From contig NZ_LIPG01000004.1 of assembly GCF_001905505.1 (NCBI RefSeq), positions 496,001 through 560,000 on the forward strand: 64,000 bases of DNA, read 5' to 3'. Under the pieces are notes generated by a model that ran no database searches, was not told the DNA's origin, and saw nothing but the letters and a program-made list of their open reading frames with translations. This stretch comes from Streptomyces sp. CB02058 (GTDB taxonomy: Bacteria; Actinomycetota; Actinomycetes; Streptomycetales; Streptomycetaceae). The position numbers and the translations under genes were made by a program. The first letter of the stretch is position 1. Every line of letters begins with the position of its first letter. Positions 1-8,703 of the stretch are shown one piece after another.

Positions 1-648
1 CTCGGAGACCGTGGCGACGGCGGTGGCGCCACCGCGCCAGGCCACGTTCCACACCGTCAGACCGGCGGGTCCCGCCGCGCGCACCGTGCCGTCGGCCAGT
101 TCGACCGTCCAGACGGAGCGGCGACCGCTGCCCGCGGTGAAGCGTTCGGGGGCGGGTGCGGCGCCGAGCCGCACGGGCAGCCCCAGGTTCATGCCGTCGC
201 GCTCGGCGCCGTCCTCAGCGCAGAGGAGCAGCGCGCGGGTGCCGTCGTCGGAGACGAGGAGTTCCTCCACCGCGCCCGGGGCGGTGGCGACGGAGCGGAC
301 GGCTCCGGTCCTCGTGTCGAGTGCGGCCAGCTCCGGGTGTCCGGCGTCCGCCGCTTCCGCGATGTGCAGGAGGGTGCGGGAGTCGGGCAGCCAGCGGGGG
401 CTGTGGCGGTCCACGGAGACGTCCCGGGGGCCCGCGGGCACCGGCGCCCCGGGGGCGTCGTGGAACGCCTCCGGGACGGCCGACAGCACCAGTTCGGTGC
501 GGAGCGGGCCCGCGGCGGTGACCGCGACCGCCCGGCCGTCGGGGCTGATCCGGGCTTCGACCGGGTGCGTCAGCCGCAGCGTCGCCTCGCGGGCACGCCG
601 CACGGCGGGTGCGGCGTGCCGCTGCGATGGCACGGCGGTGCCGGTCAT
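1..648 (-). CDS. S9-family (prolyl oligopeptidase-like) peptidase, N-terminal part
   Basis: The gene runs off the left edge, so only about 216 N-terminal residues are visible. The ATG at 646-648 opens MTGTAVPSQRHAAPAVRR, and the reading continues with blade-like segments such as ARISPDGRAVAVTAAGP, SPRWLPDSRTLLHIAE and VSDDGTRALLLCAED. This SPDG/LPDS spacing is the beta-propeller half of S9 peptidases (acylaminoacyl or dipeptidyl peptidases). The catalytic hydrolase domain would lie outside the window. The gene starts 53 bp after a peptide-binding lipoprotein gene on the same strand, so a role in peptide uptake and breakdown is a fair inference. A propeller-only protein cannot be excluded because the C-terminus is missing. 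Confidence 0.7.
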   Translation of the reverse strand, partial: MTGTAVPSQRHAAPAVRRAREATLRLTHPVEARISPDGRAVAVTAAGPLRTELVLSAVPEAFHDAPGAPVPAGPRDVSVDRHSPRWLPDSRTLLHIAEAADAGHPELAALDTRTGAVRSVATAPGAVEELLVSDDGTRALLLCAEDGAERDGMNLGLPVRLGAAPAPERFTAGSGRRSVWTVELADGTVRAAGPAGLTVWNVAWRGGATAVATVSE

Positions 649-701
649 GTGTCTCCGTTCGTGGTACCGCGGCGCGGGGCGCCGTGGGGATGGTCGGGCT
701 C

Positions 702-2357
702 TCAGGCGGCCTTGCGGACGCGGGTCGCCCAGGGGCCGATGAGGGCGTACGGCCCCTGCTCCAGCAGCACGATGTCCTTGGACAGCGCCGTCGCGCTCTG
801 GGCCCACCAGAGCGGCAGGTAGGGCAGATCGGGGCCCGCCTCCTGCACCGCCTTCATCAGCAGCTTCCCGCGCTCGGCGGGGTCCGTGGACTTCTTGGCG
901 CTGTCGAGCGCGGAGTTCACGGCGGCGTTGTCGTAGTGGGCGATGTTCGTGGCGGTGGCGGCGGCGTTGAGATACGGGTCGGCGAGCTCCGCCGGGTCGC
1001 CGGTGACCGGGAAGTACCACAGGAACTGCAGCGGCTGCTTGCCGGAGCCGAGCTCCGACACCCACTGTTCGAGGGTGATCTCCTTGACGTCCAGCGTGAT
1101 GCCGATCTTCTTCAGCGCCGCGGCCAGGGCCAGCGCCGCCTTGCCGAGCTGCGGTCCGCTGCCCGGGTAGTGCAGCTCCGCCGTGAAGCCGTCCTTCGAC
1201 GCCGACTTGGCGAGCTCCGCGCGTGCGGCGTCCAGGTCGAAGCCGAGGGCGGGGATCGCGTCGTAACCGGAGCGGACCTGGTCCGCCGGCATCAGGTCGC
1301 CCCACATGTCGGGCGACGGGAGGGCGTCGGCGACCTCGGCCTTGCCGTGCAGCAGGCCCTTGACCATGCCCGCGCGGTCCGCGGCGTGAGCGAAGGCGCG
1401 GCGGACGTGGATGTCGTCGAAGGGGGCCTTGGAGGTGTCGAAGGCCAGGGAGACCACCGAGCGGTCACCTGTGTAGGTGACACGCGCGGCCGACTCCCAG
1501 CTGCGGGCCTCGTCCGAGGCGAGGCCGAGCGCGCCGTCCACGGCCTTGGACTTCATCGCGACGAGCCGTGTGCCGGCGTCGGGGACGAAGGAGAGCTTGA
1601 GCTTCTGCACGGCGGGCTTCTCGCCCCACCACGCGTCGTTGCGCTCCAGCAGCACGTGGTCGTCGGCCGCGAACTCGGTGATGCGGTACGGACCGGTGCC
1701 GAGCAGCAGGGTCTGTGATGTGCCGACCTTGCCCTTGTTGCGCTTGAGGAAGGTACGGCTGCTGACGAGGAGTCCGCCCGCGGTGGTGGTCCAGGCGAAC
1801 ATCGCGTCGGGCGCGGTGAGCCGGATCGTCACCTCCAGGTCGCCGGTGGCCTTGACCGAGCTGACGCCCGCGTAGGCGTAGGAGAGCGCGGAGCCGTTGT
1901 CCGGGTCGCGGATGGCCTCGATGGAGGCGACCACGTCGTCGGCGGTGAACGGGGTCCCGTCCGCGAAGACGACGCCCCGGCGCAGGGTGTAGACGTACGT
2001 CCGGGCGTCGGGCTGCTTCCAGGACGAGGCGAGGCCGGGTCCGAGCTCGCCCGAGGGGCTGACCGACAGCAGTGATTCCTGGGCGAGTGCGGCGACCAGG
2101 TAGTTCAGCACGCCGGATTCGCGGCCGACATCGAGGCTGGACAGGGACGAGGGAAGGGCCAGCGTGAGCTGGTCGATCTTCACGTCGGCGCCCTGCGCCC
2201 CCGTACCGGAGCCGGTCCCCGCGGCGTCGTCACCGGAGGCCGCGGGCTGCGGCGCACAAGCGGCGAGCACACCCGAGGCGGCCAGCAGGCCCATGCCCGC
2301 TCCAGCGATCCGCAGCACGTTCCGTCGGCTGAGGCTGCCGCCCGGCTCCGCGTTCAT
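702..2357 (-). CDS. ABC transporter substrate-binding lipoprotein, family 5 (peptide/nickel type)
   Basis: This 551-residue protein would bind peptides or similar solutes outside the membrane and pass them to an ABC importer. The N-terminus has a twin-arginine motif (SRRNVLRIAG), a hydrophobic stretch and a lipobox ending LAAC near residue 34, so Tat export and lipidation are expected. The body shows family-5 signatures: a TYVYTLRRGVVFADGTPFTADDVV block near residues 135-160, and LLLGTGPYRI followed by HVRRAFAHAADR. The length is normal for the family. No permease or ATPase genes lie beside it in the window. It has its own strong promoter and a palindrome over the likely transcription start. 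Confidence 0.9.
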   Translation of the reverse strand: MNAEPGGSLSRRNVLRIAGAGMGLLAASGVLAACAPQPAASGDDAAGTGSGTGAQGADVKIDQLTLALPSSLSSLDVGRESGVLNYLVAALAQESLLSVSPSGELGPGLASSWKQPDARTYVYTLRRGVVFADGTPFTADDVVASIEAIRDPDNGSALSYAYAGVSSVKATGDLEVTIRLTAPDAMFAWTTTAGGLLVSSRTFLKRNKGKVGTSQTLLLGTGPYRITEFAADDHVLLERNDAWWGEKPAVQKLKLSFVPDAGTRLVAMKSKAVDGALGLASDEARSWESAARVTYTGDRSVVSLAFDTSKAPFDDIHVRRAFAHAADRAGMVKGLLHGKAEVADALPSPDMWGDLMPADQVRSGYDAIPALGFDLDAARAELAKSASKDGFTAELHYPGSGPQLGKAALALAAALKKIGITLDVKEITLEQWVSELGSGKQPLQFLWYFPVTGDPAELADPYLNAAATATNIAHYDNAAVNSALDSAKKSTDPAERGKLLMKAVQEAGPDLPYLPLWWAQSATALSKDIVLLEQGPYALIGPWATRVRKAA

Positions 2358-2392
2358 CAGGAACCACCCGTCTCAAGATGTCCATTGATACT

Positions 2393-2404
2393 GCCCAATT
2401 GGGC
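2393..2404. promoter_or_regulatory. Perfect 12-bp palindrome over the start region of the binding-protein promoter
   Basis: GCCCAATTGGGC is a perfect inverted repeat. It lies 6 bp downstream of a TATACT -10 box on the minus strand and about 35 bp before the binding-protein start codon. That position is typical of a repressor operator. The regulator is not identifiable. Confidence 0.5.
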
Positions 2405-2410
2405 TCGGCC

Positions 2411-2438
2411 AGTATACGAATTCCTTTGAGGACGTCAA
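2411..2438 (-). promoter_or_regulatory. Vegetative promoter of the substrate-binding protein gene
   Basis: On the minus strand TTGACG (2433-2438) and TATACT (2411-2416) are separated by 16 bp. Both are close to the HrdB-type consensus, which is unusual in such G+C-rich DNA. The promoter points into the gene that starts at 2357. Confidence 0.6.
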
Positions 2439-2492
2439 CGAGCGTCTTATGGGCGCACGAGAGGAGGGCAGTTGGGGAGATTTACGCCCGAT

Positions 2493-3608
2493 TCAAGAGG
2501 GTTTACCGAGATTCGCCCCGGAGTGCGCACGGGACAGCGCGAGCAGCGCCTGATCGTCCTGCGGCCGGCCGCCAGTGTGCCGCCGGACATCCTCGATCAG
2601 CGTGTCCAGGATGTGGCCCGGGGCCAGGCCTTGACCGGAACGCGGCACCCCACCGAGAGCGAGCGGCAGACGGACGACGGGGTCGTAGAAGTCCCCGGCG
2701 GCGTCCCGCGCCTCGGTGATGCCGTCCGTGAAGCAGAGCAGGGTGGCGCCCGCCGGGAACGGGAAGCTGTCGACGGGGGCGGACCAGGCACCCAGGTCGC
2801 TCATTCCCAGCGGAGGCGCCTCCTCGGAGGAGTCGAGGCGTGTCGCACGGCCCCTCGCGTCCAGGACGACGGGCGGCGGGTGGCCACGGTTGATCAGCCG
2901 CACCCAGGCCAGGTCTTCGGAGAACTCCGCGATGAGCGCGGTGGTGAAGCCCTCCGCCCGCTCCTGCCCACCGCGCCGCTCCCCCTCCCGCAGCAGGGCC
3001 CGCTCCAGTCGCCGCACCAGCTGGGGAAGGTCCTCGGCCTCGTCCGCCGCGTACCGGAAGGCGCCGAGGTCGGCGCTGACGGCGCTGACCGCCCCGAGCC
3101 CCTTGCCCCGCACATCACCGACCATGACCCGGATTCCGTACGGGGTGCTCTGCACGACGTACAGGTCCCCGCCGATCGCGGCCTCGCTCTCCGCGGGCAC
3201 GTACCGCGCCTCGATGCTCAGGTCGCCCAGCCGGGAGGGCGGCCTGGGCAGCACGGCCTGCTGGGCGACCGCGGCGACGTACTGGGCGCGCCGGGCGCGG
3301 GCGTCCTGCCTGCGCAGAGTCCGGTGGATCAGCACCGCGAGCACCGTGACGCCCGCCAGGGTGATCTGGTTGGCCACACCAGCACGCCAGCCGAAGGTCC
3401 CGTCGATCCAGGCGAGGAACGCGTGCACGGCCATCGCGACGAGCCCCACCCCGACGATCCCGCGGATGCCGCAGAGCGGCGCGGCGGCGACGGGCGCCGC
3501 CATGAGGAGCGGCGCGGACGTCACATCCTGCGGGGTGACGAGGTCGATCACCACGGCCATGACGATGAGACCTACGGGGATCCACATGGTTCTCAGCAGC
3601 TGCGGCAC
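2493..3608 (-). CDS. Membrane-bound PP2C-type SpoIIE phosphatase
   Basis: This is a serine/threonine phosphatase of the SpoIIE/RsbU group, which usually dephosphorylates anti-anti-sigma factors. The first 110 residues hold about four membrane segments (MWIPVGLIVMAVVID, APLLMAAPVAAAPL, VGLVAMAVHAFLAW, TLAGVTVLAVLIH). The catalytic domain follows with IGGDLY, MVGDVRGKG, FTDGITEA and a terminal DDQALLAL, which carry the metal-binding aspartates. I chose the GTG at 3606-3608; the ATG at 3585-3587, opening MWIPVG, is equally possible. There is no PAS or GAF sensor, so any signal must come through the membrane domain. It lies 135 bp upstream of the binding-protein gene, which has its own promoter. 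Confidence 0.88.
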   Translation of the reverse strand: MPQLLRTMWIPVGLIVMAVVIDLVTPQDVTSAPLLMAAPVAAAPLCGIRGIVGVGLVAMAVHAFLAWIDGTFGWRAGVANQITLAGVTVLAVLIHRTLRRQDARARRAQYVAAVAQQAVLPRPPSRLGDLSIEARYVPAESEAAIGGDLYVVQSTPYGIRVMVGDVRGKGLGAVSAVSADLGAFRYAADEAEDLPQLVRRLERALLREGERRGGQERAEGFTTALIAEFSEDLAWVRLINRGHPPPVVLDARGRATRLDSSEEAPPLGMSDLGAWSAPVDSFPFPAGATLLCFTDGITEARDAAGDFYDPVVRLPLALGGVPRSGQGLAPGHILDTLIEDVRRHTGGRPQDDQALLALSRAHSGANLGKPS

Positions 3609-3792
3609 TCCCCCACGCTGACCGCAGTGACGCCCCGCCGCATCCCGAGCGGGCGCACAGCAGACCTCCGCGTTCGCGCCGCCCCGCCTCCGCCTCACCC
3701 CGCGCTTCCACGACCCGACCGAGGAGCAGCAAGCCGCGCACCTCTGACTCACGAATAAGCAGTACTTAAGGTTTCCACCGCAAAGACTAAAT

Positions 3793-3807
3793 GGAACTTT
3801 TCGTTCC
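3793..3807. promoter_or_regulatory. Inverted repeat GGAAC-N5-GTTCC before the EamA gene
   Basis: A perfect 5-bp inverted repeat with a 5-bp spacer lies 8 bp before the first possible EamA start codon, within the divergent region shared with the phosphatase gene. It could be an operator. It lacks the T-N11-A core typical of LysR proteins, so the downstream LysR regulator is not an obvious ligand. Confidence 0.3.
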
Positions 3808-3815
3808 GGGCGGCG

Positions 3816-4763
3816 ATGCTGGACGGCATGTCCTCACGCCTGATCTCCCCCCGCTTCCTCGCCCTGACCGGCACCGTGGTCCTGTGGGCCTCGGCCTTTC
3901 CCGCCATCCGGGTCGGCATCGACGGCCTGGGGGTGCAGGCGCTGTCGTTCCTGCGGATCGTGATCGCCGCCGGTGCGCTGCTGCTGGTGGCACCGTTCGC
4001 GAAGGTCCGCATACCCCGGTCCCGCGATCTGCCCATGATCGCCTTGTGCGGGGCGACCGGGATCACCGCCTACCAGCTCCTGCTCAACTGGGGCGAAGTG
4101 GAGGTCGCGGCCGGTACGGCGAGCCTGTTGATCGCGATCGTCCCCGCCTTCAGCGTGCTGCTGGGAAGTCTGTTCCTCGGAGAACGGCTGAGCCGCAACA
4201 TCGTCCTCGGCAGTGTCGTCGCGATGGCCGGCGCGGCCGTCGTCAGCATGGCCAGGGGCACCGGCGGGTTCACCGCCTCCGCCCTCATCATCCTGGCCGC
4301 CGCTGTGGTCCAAGGGGTGTACCACGTCGCCACCAAGCCACTGCTGCGCCACTACACCGGCCTGGAGGTCGCCACCTACGCGATGGTCGCCGGCACGGTC
4401 TTCGCGCTGCCGCTGGGCCCCGCCACCTGGCACGCGACCCTGCACGCCCCGGCCGACGCCCTGGCCTCGGCGCTCTATCTGGGTCTGCTCCCCTCCGCTC
4501 TCGGCTTCGTCATCTGGGCCTACGCGGTCGCCCGGCTGCCGCTCGCCGCCTCCACCGCCGCCCTGTACCTGGTCCCGCCAGCGGCCCTGATCATCTCCTT
4601 CGTCTGGCTGGGCGAGGTGCCCCACTTCGTCGAGCTGGTGGGCGGAGCGATCGGCGTCGCGGGAGTGATCATGATCAACCGGCGCGGGCCGGCGCAGCGC
4701 CGCGGGGAGCAGGGAGCCGCCCCCGGCCGCCCAGCGGCCGACCGGCCGGTCGCCACGAGGTGA
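3816..4763 (+). CDS. EamA/DMT-family exporter
   Basis: This 315-residue integral membrane protein has the tandem EamA architecture of the drug/metabolite transporter superfamily, with about ten membrane segments. The first repeat contains ALTGTVVLWASAFPAIRVG, and the second begins near GFTASALIILAAAVVQGVYHV. The end of the second repeat (LIISFVWLGEVPHFVELVGG) matches the conserved LGE segment of the family. Members export amino acids, metabolites or drugs; the substrate cannot be read from sequence. The ATG at 3828 is an alternative start, and neither has a good ribosome site. A LysR gene follows after 64 bp on the same strand and may control it. Confidence 0.9.
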   Translation: MLDGMSSRLISPRFLALTGTVVLWASAFPAIRVGIDGLGVQALSFLRIVIAAGALLLVAPFAKVRIPRSRDLPMIALCGATGITAYQLLLNWGEVEVAAGTASLLIAIVPAFSVLLGSLFLGERLSRNIVLGSVVAMAGAAVVSMARGTGGFTASALIILAAAVVQGVYHVATKPLLRHYTGLEVATYAMVAGTVFALPLGPATWHATLHAPADALASALYLGLLPSALGFVIWAYAVARLPLAASTAALYLVPPAALIISFVWLGEVPHFVELVGGAIGVAGVIMINRRGPAQRRGEQGAAPGRPAADRPVATR

Positions 4764-4827
4764 GACCCTGCACCGCGTCGCGGAGAACCGGCTCCGGCCC
4801 GGCCCGAAACCAGGAAAGGAGCAGACC

Positions 4828-5763
4828 GTGCTCGATGTACGCCGTCTGCGCATCCTCCAGCACCTCGCCGCGTACGGGACCGTCGCGGCCACCGCGGAGG
4901 CTCTCCACCTGACTCCACCAGCGGTATCCCAGCACCTCGCCGCCCTGCAGAAGGAGGCCGGCACACCGGTGGTGGAGAAGCGGGGACGCACCCTGCGGCT
5001 GACCGCGGCCGGGGAACTGCTGGTGGCCCATGCCGAGATCATCCTGGCGGAACTCGCGGCAGCCGAGGCCGGCCTGGCCGCCCTGCAGAGCGGCCGGCAC
5101 GGCATCGTGCGGATCACCGCCTTCGCCTCCGCCGCCCGCGCCCTCGTCGCACCTCTGTGGCAACACCTGGCCGACCTCGGTCCGGCCCCGGGCCTGTCGC
5201 TGCGGCTGTCCGTGCAGGAACCGGACGAAGCCCTCGAAGAACTGCACAAGCGCTCGACCGACCTCGCCCTGGTCCACAGCTACACCGTGCTGCCCCGCAG
5301 CCTCCCCACCACGTGCGAGCAGGCCGTCCTCATGGAAGAACCGGTGCTGCTCGCCCTGCACCCCCGCCAGGCCGGCGAGCTGGGTCTGGCGCCCGGGCAG
5401 CCGGCGGACCTGTCCCACACGGCACACCTGCCCTGGCTCACCCCAGGACCGGAGACCTCCTGCTACGAAATGATCCAACGTGCCTGCGGCGCAGCCGGGT
5501 TCGTCCCGGACATCAGAACCCGCAGCAGCGACTTCGCCGTACTGGCGGCCCTGGTCGCCGCGGGAGCGGGCACCGCCCTCATCCCGCGCATGGCCCTGCC
5601 CGACACCACCGGGTCCCTCAGCCTCCACCCCCTGCTCCAGCCGGTCTCCCGCACCATCTTCACCGTCAGCCGTGCGGGAACCGGGAAACACCCCGATCTG
5701 CGCCGCGTCCTGGAACTGCTACACAACCCGCCCGCAACCCCCGGCACCGGGCGGCTCTCGTAG
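4828..5763 (+). CDS. LysR-family transcriptional regulator
   Basis: This 311-residue regulator has an N-terminal winged helix-turn-helix: DVRRLRILQHLAAYGTVAAT, then LHLTPPAVSQHLAALQKE as the recognition helix. An effector-binding domain follows from about residue 90 (GIVRITAFASAARALV onward). The GTG start at 4828 is set by an AGGAAAGGAG ribosome site at 4810-4819. LysR proteins usually control a neighbour; here the partner is probably the EamA exporter directly upstream, although the tandem rather than divergent arrangement is less common. No terminator separates the two genes. Confidence 0.9.
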   Translation: MLDVRRLRILQHLAAYGTVAATAEALHLTPPAVSQHLAALQKEAGTPVVEKRGRTLRLTAAGELLVAHAEIILAELAAAEAGLAALQSGRHGIVRITAFASAARALVAPLWQHLADLGPAPGLSLRLSVQEPDEALEELHKRSTDLALVHSYTVLPRSLPTTCEQAVLMEEPVLLALHPRQAGELGLAPGQPADLSHTAHLPWLTPGPETSCYEMIQRACGAAGFVPDIRTRSSDFAVLAALVAAGAGTALIPRMALPDTTGSLSLHPLLQPVSRTIFTVSRAGTGKHPDLRRVLELLHNPPATPGTGRLS

Positions 5764-5893
5764 GCATCCCCCGACCCGAGCGAGATCACATGCGACGGCC
5801 CGGAGGACGCGAAGCGCCGTTCCGGTTCGCGGAACTCGATGCCCCGGCACTCGCGAAGGGCCCTGCGTGGCGCGCACGCCCCCGGTCCGCATA

Positions 5894-5906
5894 TGACGCC
5901 TCGTCA
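5894..5906. promoter_or_regulatory. TGACG-N3-CGTCA inverted repeat, copy 1
   Basis: TGACGCCTCGTCA sits in the roughly 300-bp gap before the alpha/beta hydrolase gene. It forms part of a 19-bp block (5889-5907) that recurs with one mismatch at 12702-12720. A possible -10 box, TACACT, lies at 5947-5952, which would place the repeat near position -60, a usual distance for an activator. I see nothing else in this gap. Confidence 0.45.
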
Positions 5907-6060
5907 GGGCGTGGCTCCCCCGGTGGTCCGGGCCGAAACCGAGTCATACACTTGAGATGAATTCGACGCCCCCGGCGGTCCCACTGCTGCCGATTGACGA
6001 TTCAACGGGCGCATGACACCCGATTTCGGGGACCGTCGGCCATACGCCGCGGAGCAGCTC

Positions 6061-7608
6061 ATGAACGTCACATCTGAGCGGATGAAATTCCCCCTCGTCT
6101 ATGTTCGCGGATTCGCCGGGGATACTTCAGGGATCAACAGCGTTGTCGACGACCCTTTCTACGGATTCAACGAGGGGTCCACCCATGTGCGCGTGGGCGT
6201 CGACAACCAGCCCGGATTCCACCAGTTCGAAAGCCCCCTGCTGAGGCTGCATCTCGACGAGGGATACGAGATCCTCGTCGAAGGCGGCCAGGACGCCTAT
6301 CTCCAGAGCCACGAGACGATTCCGTCGGACAGCGTCTGGATACATCGCTTCTACGACCCCTCGGCGAGCACCTGGAGCGGCGAACCCTCAGCGTTCAGGC
6401 TGGAGGACGCGGCGTCGGACCTCCTCACACTGATCGACACGCTCAAGGCCAAGAGCGGCGCCCCGCGCGTCCACCTCGTGGCCCACTCCATGGGCGGTCT
6501 CATCTGCCGCTGTCTGCTGCAGAAGGTGCTGCCCGACCTCGGCCGCGATCCCGCCGACTGCGTGGACAAGCTCTTCACCTACGGCACTCCGCACGGCGGC
6601 ATCGCCTTCGACGTCGGGTTCGGAGTGCTGGAGAAGGTGCGCGACGCCGTGGGCATCAACGGTGCGGACATCTTCGGCCCCCGGCGGATGTACGAGTATC
6701 TGACGCCCGCCGCGCAGACGGACCCGGACGGCCCGCCCGAAGGCTGGAGCGCTCGCGAGATGCCCCAGGGCGACGGAGCCTTCCCCAGGGACCGGGTGTT
6801 CTGCCTGGTGGGCACGAATCCGCAGGACTACGACGTCGCGCGGGGCCTCTCGGCGGCTGCCGTGGGGGCCAGGAGCGACGGGCTGGTGCAGATCGAGAAC
6901 GCCCGGGTGCCGGGGGCGCACACCGCCTTCGTGCACCGCAGCCACAGCGGCCGTTACGGGCTGGTCAACTCGGAGGAGGGGTACCAGAACCTGCGCCGGT
7001 TCCTCTTCGGCGACCGCAGGGTGGAGGCCTCCCTCGTGGGCCACCGGCTGCCTCCGGAGGGCGACTGCGTCGGCTGGCAGGCGGAGGTGCAGCTGTCCGT
7101 GCGCGGCATGCCCATCGTGATGCACGAGCGGCTGGCGTCCCACTGGTGTCCGATCCAGCTGTCGGGCAGGCCCCCGGAGGAGCCGGAACAGGCGGCGGAC
7201 GACGAGCGGTCCGACGGCGCAGTCGCCCTGACGACCGTGTTCCTCGGCAGCGCGCTCGAACGTCCGCCCGACAGCCCCGCGATGCGCTACGCCCTGCATC
7301 TGCGGATGCTGACACTGCGTGAGCGCCGTGGAATCTTCCTGTTCAACGATCACCTGGAACAGGCCGCTGATTTCGACGACATACTCATCGTCGACATCGG
7401 CACGAGGCAGTCCGGGGCGGGCATCTGGGCCGCGTGGAACTCCACCGTCCCCGGCGCCATACGAGATCTCGACCTCAGCGGAGAGCCGCTGAGCGACGAG
7501 GACCCCGGCAGCGGCACCTGGATCGCGCACATCCCCCTCCCCGAGAGCGCCTGGCCGATTCTCGGGGAGGGTGCGAACGTCCGGCTCGTCGTCTCCCCGT
7601 GGAGCTGA
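6061..7608 (+). CDS. Alpha/beta hydrolase (PGAP1/lipase-like) with C-terminal extension
   Basis: The protein is about 515 residues from the ATG at 6061, chosen for the GGAG six bases upstream; an ATG at 6013 would add 16 residues. VHLVAHSMGGLICR carries the G-x-S-x-G-like nucleophile elbow of lipases, near residue 140, preceded by the helix ASDLLTLIDTLKAK. LFTYGTPHGGIAFD follows, as in PGAP1-like lipases, and HTAFVHRSHSGRYG may supply the catalytic histidine. About 200 C-terminal residues resemble nothing I know. No signal peptide or membrane segment is visible, so it is predicted to be cytoplasmic. It opens the cell-wall-related block and is followed after 75 bp by the lysozyme-like gene. 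The substrate is unknown. Confidence 0.75.
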   Translation: MNVTSERMKFPLVYVRGFAGDTSGINSVVDDPFYGFNEGSTHVRVGVDNQPGFHQFESPLLRLHLDEGYEILVEGGQDAYLQSHETIPSDSVWIHRFYDPSASTWSGEPSAFRLEDAASDLLTLIDTLKAKSGAPRVHLVAHSMGGLICRCLLQKVLPDLGRDPADCVDKLFTYGTPHGGIAFDVGFGVLEKVRDAVGINGADIFGPRRMYEYLTPAAQTDPDGPPEGWSAREMPQGDGAFPRDRVFCLVGTNPQDYDVARGLSAAAVGARSDGLVQIENARVPGAHTAFVHRSHSGRYGLVNSEEGYQNLRRFLFGDRRVEASLVGHRLPPEGDCVGWQAEVQLSVRGMPIVMHERLASHWCPIQLSGRPPEEPEQAADDERSDGAVALTTVFLGSALERPPDSPAMRYALHLRMLTLRERRGIFLFNDHLEQAADFDDILIVDIGTRQSGAGIWAAWNSTVPGAIRDLDLSGEPLSDEDPGSGTWIAHIPLPESAWPILGEGANVRLVVSPWS

Positions 7609-7683
7609 TCGTCCTTCCCCTCGACTGCCGGGCACCACCGACCAAGGATTCGCCCATCGACGCGGTACGTAGAGGACGACACC

Positions 7684-8562
7684 ATGCATCAATGTGTGCG
7701 TGACCAATGGATCAGGTTCAACGACCCGCTCGAAGGCCGTGTCAACTTCATGTACCTCGACCAGAAGGGCTGGGTGAGCACGGGAATCGGCAACAAGATC
7801 GATGAGACCGCCGCGGCCAACTCGGCCCCGAGCGCGGCGGAGCGGTCGGCCTCGCTCGCGCTGGCCGAAGAGCTGGCGTGGCGGGACTCCGGCGGCTCCC
7901 CGGTCTCGGCGGACCTCGTCGCCTCCGAGTGGGACGCCGTCAAGGCGCGGCTCGATCTGGCCTCCCAGGGACACCTCGCCTTCCAGCCCCCGTTCACCTC
8001 GCTGCACGTGGACGACGACGAGATCGACCGCCATGTGTTCGCCAAGCTGGACCAGATGGAGACGTTCCTCACCGCCCGCCCCGACTTCGCCGGCTTCGCC
8101 TCGTGGCCGGCCAACGCACAGCTGGCGACGCTGAGCATGTGCTGGGCCCTGGGGCCCGCGTTCACGTTCCCCAAGCTCCAGCAGCATGTGTCGGTGCGTG
8201 ACTGGAGCGGCGCGGCGGACGAATGCCACTTCACTCCGGACGAGGGAACGATCAGGATCCGGAACAAGCTCGACCGGTCGCACTTCCTGCTGGCCCGGAG
8301 CGTCGAGGACCAGGGGCTGCCCGCCGACCGGCTGGCGCTCGACCTCTCCGACGTGTTCGGGGTGCAGGGAGCACTGCTCGCCTTGATCGTCTACAGGCCG
8401 GGACGCCAGGACGGTGGTGACGGGCCCCGGACCCAGGCAGCCGTCCGGCAGTTCCAGGCCGACCACGGGCTGGAGCAGAACGGGGCCTTCAACGACCCGG
8501 CGACCCTCGCCGCGTTGAGCTCACGGCTCACCGACGCGGGCTTCACGGTGCTCGGGGTCTGA
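7684..8562 (+). CDS. Lysozyme-like protein with C-terminal peptidoglycan-binding domain
   Basis: The protein has 292 residues and a good GAGGAC ribosome site. The start reads NDPLEGRVNFMYLDQKGWVSTGIGN, which resembles the E-8-D/C-5-T plan of phage-type (GH24) lysozymes: a glutamate, then YLDQ and STGIGN. The middle (residues about 110-200) is helical. The C-terminus (about 225-290) is a PG_binding_1 domain: VFGVQGALLALIVYRPGRQDG, then GPRTQAAVRQFQADHGL. There is no signal peptide. The fold assignment of the first domain is by motif only and could be wrong. A similar peptidoglycan-binding domain ends the M23-like protein 2 kb downstream. Confidence 0.65.
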   Translation: MHQCVRDQWIRFNDPLEGRVNFMYLDQKGWVSTGIGNKIDETAAANSAPSAAERSASLALAEELAWRDSGGSPVSADLVASEWDAVKARLDLASQGHLAFQPPFTSLHVDDDEIDRHVFAKLDQMETFLTARPDFAGFASWPANAQLATLSMCWALGPAFTFPKLQQHVSVRDWSGAADECHFTPDEGTIRIRNKLDRSHFLLARSVEDQGLPADRLALDLSDVFGVQGALLALIVYRPGRQDGGDGPRTQAAVRQFQADHGLEQNGAFNDPATLAALSSRLTDAGFTVLGV

Positions 8563-8642
8563 CCGAACGGAGCTGCTCGTGGGTCCGGCCGAACCGGCCC
8601 GGGGCCGGCCGACGGTCCTCGGACCACGGAAAGCCCGGTGAT

Positions 8643-8677
8643 CCGGCCGTCGGGCGGGAACGCTGCCCGACGGCCGG
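8643..8677. terminator. Hairpin between convergent genes
   Basis: A perfect 13-bp stem (CCGGCCGTCGGGC and its complement) with a 9-nt loop lies between the lysozyme-like gene and the oppositely oriented amidase gene. Lacking a T-run, it fits the stem-only bidirectional terminators common in Streptomyces. Confidence 0.6.
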
Positions 8678-8703
8678 TCCGGGGACCGGCCGTCGGTGAT
8701 CCG

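Noticed and set aside
5893..5955. A 20-codon open frame starting MTPRQ, with a similar MTPRQ start at 12706
   Set aside because: The shared residues come from the repeated DNA block TGACG-N3-CGTCA. Neither ATG has a ribosome site, and the continuations are unrelated, so a DNA-binding site is the simpler explanation.
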